Part shown: piece after piece, positions 60,101-64,000 of the stretch | Position numbering within the stretch: position 1 is the first letter of the stretch | Layout: every line of letters begins with the position of its first letter | Source: Dromaius novaehollandiae | Taxonomy: Eukaryota; Chordata; Aves; Casuariiformes; Dromaiidae | Length of the DNA stretch: 64,000 bases | NCBI RefSeq assembly: GCF_036370855.1 | Contig: NC_088132.1 | Location: forward strand, 64,704,841-64,768,840 | Direction: 5' to 3' | The notes under the pieces: model-generated | The model's input: the letters and a program-made list of their open reading frames with translations, nothing else | What the model was told of the DNA's origin: nothing | Databases searched by the model: none | Translations under genes and position numbers: made by a program

Positions 60101-63100
60101 AATTTTCTATGCAATGTGGAAGGACTGCATGGAGAAGCTTGTTGGAAAAATTGGTCGACACGAAGAGACATGTGAAGCTGTCTTTTTTCTAAGTTATAGT
60201 CACACTACCTACAGCAACTATATACTGTTATAATTAGGAAAAAAGTTCTTTATCAGAATATAAAGCAAAGGAAATCCACCCTAAAAATGTACTTCATTAT
60301 AAATTTGAATTTTACTTTATATTCATGCTTGGAAGTTGCCCCCTCCCCCCCACCCCCCCCCGAGATAAAGGATGCATTAGATCAACTGCTTGGCAGCACC
60401 CATGCCCCATGCAGGACAAAGGTTTCTGTGCTTGCTTCACAGCACCAGGGAAGCTGGACTGTGGAGGGAGGGACAGACCCTGCAGGGAGGCACAGCTGGG
60501 AGCCCAGGGCTAGGGCAACGGGAACATGCAAGGGGAGGGTGAAGGATGGAAGAGGGAGAAAGGACAGGGTCTCTATTCAAGATCAAATGTCTCCCCCCAC
60601 CACAGTATACCAGAACAATTGGCACCTGCTCAGCTTATATTCAGGATCATCCTTCGCTTTGATCAAAACAGTACTTCCAGACAGAGAACTGGCAGTGTGT
60701 ACAGAAAAAGAGGTGAAAAAAAATCAGCAAAATCTAAACTGAGTCCACATTCACCAGAAATGATTTGCTCTTACTTCCTGCGTCTCACCACACACCAAAG
60801 CAAAGTGATGCGGACAGGGCGAAATCTTGTTGAAGCTCAAGAACAGCAGATTCTGTCTTGTCAAGAGAAGTGAAAAGCAACTGAGCCCTTGAAGAAGAAA
60901 AGCAAAAGCAGAAATAGATGCATTCCCAAAATATAAGCTGGACTCGGGGCCTATTGGTGATCCAAGCTACGTAGATGAATAAAATTCGCTGGAGATGAAG
61001 CGAATGCAGGGAGAGTGTTTGAGGGAACTGTAAAGCCCATGGGAGAAAGAAGCAGTCAGTGAAGGCAGCAAACTATGAAGGCAGCTGGATATAAGAGTTT
61101 CTGGGAAGTATGCTAGTTAGAAAAAAGCTTTAAAATTAAAGACACTGTCCTCTGCTGTTCTTTTGCATGTTCAGGGGATCTTGTAAACACGTTTTTTAAA
61201 AATCAAAAAAGTTTGCATCTCAAAAACTACTGACTCTAGCATCAGTTTCTACTCCAAAAAGGAAACAAACAAACAAACAAGTAAAGGAAACAAAAACTAA
61301 AACCCCTCCAGGCTCCAAAAATCAGCTAATTGCTTGAACTACAGAGAGTAACAGAAATACAGCCTAAAGCCCATGTCCCAGACTCAGGAAACATCCACCA
61401 TGAAAAGACTGATTCCAGAAGTGTGCTGTGTTCACTTGTAAGAATTAAGAGTAAGAAGGTATTTCTTGTATTTCTGTTACGTTGTAATATAAATTGCTAT
61501 CGTTTCATTTCAGAAAATCTTTCAAGGTCTCCTTTCAGAATAAGGTATTGTTTTTAGTTCAGTTATGTTCCACGTGGGCATCCCAGAGCATTTACCTTGA
61601 TTTTAATCTTATTCTCATGCACTCTGACATTTCTGAATACCATTTCATAATCTTTCCATGATTACAAAATGTATTACTTCTGCAAACTCCATTAGACTTT
61701 TTATATAACAGTGAAAACAGTGTAGATCTTACCTTTGGATAGGACAGCACTACACTCTGAGGATAGTAACGATAGACCCAGAAAATCTAAATAAGGCTGC
61801 TTTTCTGAGAAATAAGTATTCCCTTCAAAACTTCAGCTGTCTAGAGCTGAAAGCGCAGACATTGAAATATCAATAAGCATAAAAGTTGGCTCAACGCAGT
61901 TTTAGCAACGGTAAAGCACTATAAACTCAGTTTCAAGACTAGGCAATGCTTGTAAATCAACACAATGTAAGGGGCTGAGAAAAGTGCTGACGGCAGACAT
62001 TCAGACTTGAAGGTGTTGACTTAATTACTCTGTATCACTTGCTGATGTTAACACACTTTGGAAATATAAACCACGATACTATGGCACAGTTTGACTGCTT
62101 GCACTGGGAGAACACAAGCTCACTCCAGGCTTAGACGGAGTTACGGGAACCTTAGTTCTTGGTTACGGGCACCTAAATTACTGGGCATCAGCTGAACTAC
62201 ACTAACTTTCTCAACATCCTCAGCTCTCAGCCAGTGAGAGGTGATGTAACCCTCTACTCGCCTCACCACTGGCAAAGCTCCCCTAAATAACCTGCTACTG
62301 CTCCACGAAGGACCAGAGAAGCAGACAGTATTAAGCTATGGCATCTAGACCGTGTCCCTGAGCCCTGAAGTACTAAACATCTCAGAGAAACTTAAACAAG
62401 TTACTTTAATGACAGGATTTAAACTATTCCCCTTCCTTTCAGTGGACAGCAGTTTCTAGAAGCAGCTGTCTTTAGTAACTGAAGAAAGGAGAGCATACCA
62501 CAGCATGAATACCTACTCTGTATTTGCAAGTATCCTGTTTTCAACAGAGTTTGGAGAACAAATCTATATCACATACACATCTGTTTTAGTTAATACTTTG
62601 CTATTTTACCATTTAAAAAATATCACATTTCACAAAAGAACATTTTACTCAAACATCTCTTCCAACTTTTGGATTGTCACTGCTCCTTTTCATATTCTGA
62701 ATTCAAAAGAACCAGATAATGCAATAGTTTGAATTAAATAGTGACGTGGCAGTGCAGTGGTTATTTCCCCTGCGAAAGGAAAGAACAAACTAAGCACAAA
62801 AAAGCCCAGGAAGAGATCAGGCAAATTACTTCAAGGAACAGAAGTTCATTAGAATAGTTACAATTATGTCAAGTACTGAAAGAAGAATTTTTATCAAGCA
62901 GCAAAACTGCAAAGACTAAATACTTGAAAAGAGTACAGAGTTAACATTTTGGTAATAAACAGGCCTGATAAGCATTATGGCTAAGAACAGTTTGTACTAT
63001 AAAAAGAACACAATTTTTTTGTTGGCTTCGTTTACCCAACATGATCTTTGCACATGGGACAAAAGCCCTATCTTTAAGACAATGGCATGTGGTGCAAAAG

Positions 63101-63824
63101 CACATTTTCTGATAAATCATGAATAATCATAAGATGAGGACACCACAAGAAGTGATTTTGACCATTGTACATTCTATTTCTGTGTTGCTGGGAGGCAACA
63201 ACTACTGGAACTTAAGATAAGCTCATATTGAGCCCGTAAGGGCTCAAGACTTACCAACACTGAGGCTACATCCCTGCTTCCTGGTATTAACATGGCAAAT
63301 ATTAACACAGAGCAGCAAAATGAGTCTTCCACTACTTTTGCAGTCGACTTGAAAACAGAGTGGAGCAACTCAAAACACTAATTCAAATCGATACTTGTTT
63401 AAAACATAATATGATCTCTAGCATTTGTTCCTCCAGCCCTTCAGAGCAACATTTTGCAATGTATGAAACATAGCCAAACACTACTGCCACATGATCTTTG
63501 TGTTCACAAATATGGCCACAACATGACCATGACAGTTGCCTTACCCATCATAGCTGCCGTCACCCAGCATTTAAAATGATTATCTTATTACTGACTATAG
63601 TAGTATCTGTTCCATGGGAGCACTGGAAGATACACCTATGCTCCAACTGTAGTTCAGGACTTGAACCTGCCTGTGTTTTAAGCTTCTTAATTATCCACGC
63701 TACTCAAGCGCTGGTTGGCACTGGACTGAGAATGCAGTTGAGTAGTCAATATAGGTGATACTATCTGCATAGTTGCATCACTACTGCCAGAGCTACACTA
63801 ACTTGCAGCAGCAATGGGGCCACC
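54101..63824. other. Downstream region with no recognised gene
   Basis: About 10 kb without a protein I can identify. In mammals the next genes on this side (IL31RA, then DDX4) are transcribed toward IL6ST. I looked on the minus strand for DEAD-box helicase motifs and a cytokine-receptor WSXWS and saw neither. The block 56.3-58.7 kb is more GC-rich with many overlapping frames on both strands, typical of composition and not of genes. Several minus-strand segments have exon-like borders (55029-55082, 58898 upward, 61733-61804) but encode nothing familiar. A (AAAC)4 run (about 61,263) and a C-rich tract (about 60,340-60,361) are present. Confidence 0.5.
59378..59458. repeat. Alternating purine-pyrimidine (TA/CA/TG) tract
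   Basis: About 80 bases of mostly alternating ta, ca and tg steps, with mirror-like cacatatgtgt and cacatgtgcac palindromes. It looks like a decayed microsatellite and has Z-DNA or cruciform potential. Confidence 0.7.
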
Positions 63825-63998
63825 TCAAGTTCTCTTCTTGAAAGTCTCCATCCAGAGGTACTCTGCCCGCACAAACTCTGAAGAACGCATACACTGTGAA
63901 TCCAGCATCTGAACTTTCCTCACCTGTGAATGTTCAGCACACTGGAAAATGGTATGGTGCACATACATAGCACAACGCACTTTCCATTGCATATGTTG
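63825..63998 (-). CDS. Unidentified 3'-terminal reading frame, cut by window edge
   Basis: On the minus strand a frame is open from the window edge to a TGA at 63827-63825: at least 57 codons, ending SSEFVRAEYLWMETFKKRT. I do not recognise the protein. The residue mix is balanced (aromatic, acidic, basic and Cys residues) and codons such as GAG, GTG, TAC, CTC and AAG look coding-like, unlike the low-complexity frames elsewhere. Its orientation, facing IL6ST, is that expected for the next gene. Against this, 57 open codons can arise by chance at about the few-percent level, and I cannot see a splice acceptor that defines an exon. It may be coding, transposon-derived or spurious. Confidence 0.25.
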   Translation of the reverse strand, partial: QHMQWKVRCAMYVHHTIFQCAEHSQVRKVQMLDSQCMRSSEFVRAEYLWMETFKKRT

Positions 63999-64000
63999 TG

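Noticed and set aside
60287-60742. Plus-strand frame of 151 codons
   Set aside because: Starts beside a poly(C) tract, no homology recognised, no splice or promoter context.
54101-64000. Expected neighbour genes DDX4 or IL31RA on the minus strand
   Set aside because: I searched for DEAD-box, HRIGRTGR-type and WSXWS strings and a vasa-like acidic C-terminus and found none, so no assignment is made.
1-64000. CRISPR arrays, operons, insertion sequences, tRNA or rRNA genes
   Set aside because: None is visible, and the sequence is a vertebrate nuclear locus with introns. The repeats found are microsatellites, local duplications, CR1 and MIR-like fragments.

Overview
This is a vertebrate nuclear genomic window and almost certainly avian. 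It holds one confidently recognised gene: IL6ST, which encodes gp130, the shared signal-transducing receptor of the interleukin-6 cytokine family. The gene lies complete on the + strand. The avian reading rests on two CR1-type LINE 3'-end fragments (about 11.56 and 36.96 kb), a low interspersed-repeat load, short introns and a compact gene of about 29 kb. I cannot name the species. IL6ST is Z-linked in birds, so a Z-chromosome origin is likely but inferred.

Layout. Positions 1-19,080 are AT-rich non-coding DNA with simple repeats, a CR1 scrap and two possible MIR scraps; no exon was recognised. Positions 19,080-20,430 are a dense CpG island holding the promoter and non-coding exon 1, with a perfect STAT-type palindrome (19584-19592), a CRE-like site, a CCAAT box, a TTATTTA element and a G-rich hexamer array. 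Intron 1 is about 7.5 kb. Fifteen coding exons follow between 27,283 and 48,270. Every junction has GT/AG ends, the phases all agree, and the spliced CDS is 2763 nt (920 codons plus stop), against 918 residues for human gp130 as I remember it. A long AT-rich 3' UTR follows, with several possible poly(A) signals (51,321 to 53,040). Beyond a CA microsatellite at 54,062 lies about 10 kb with no recognised gene. That stretch has a GC-richer block (56.3-58.7 kb), some exon-like minus-strand segments, and an unidentified minus-strand reading frame that runs off the right edge (63,825-63,998).

Protein logic. Exon 2 encodes the signal peptide and exon 3 the Ig-like D1. Pairs of exons encode the five fibronectin-III domains D2-D6, with WSNWS in D3. 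Exon 14 encodes the membrane helix, exon 15 the JAK-binding box 1, and exon 16 the rest of the tail, with one SHP2/SOCS3-type tyrosine motif, four YXXQ STAT3 motifs and a dileucine endocytosis signal. With a STAT site in its own promoter, the locus may contain an auto-regulatory circuit.

I found no convincing new biological system. The best leads are an upstream in-frame ATG that would extend the N-terminus by 32 residues, a tandem splice acceptor next to the signal-peptide cleavage region, intronic poly(A) signals that could yield soluble or tail-less gp130, and the unidentified reading frame at the right edge.
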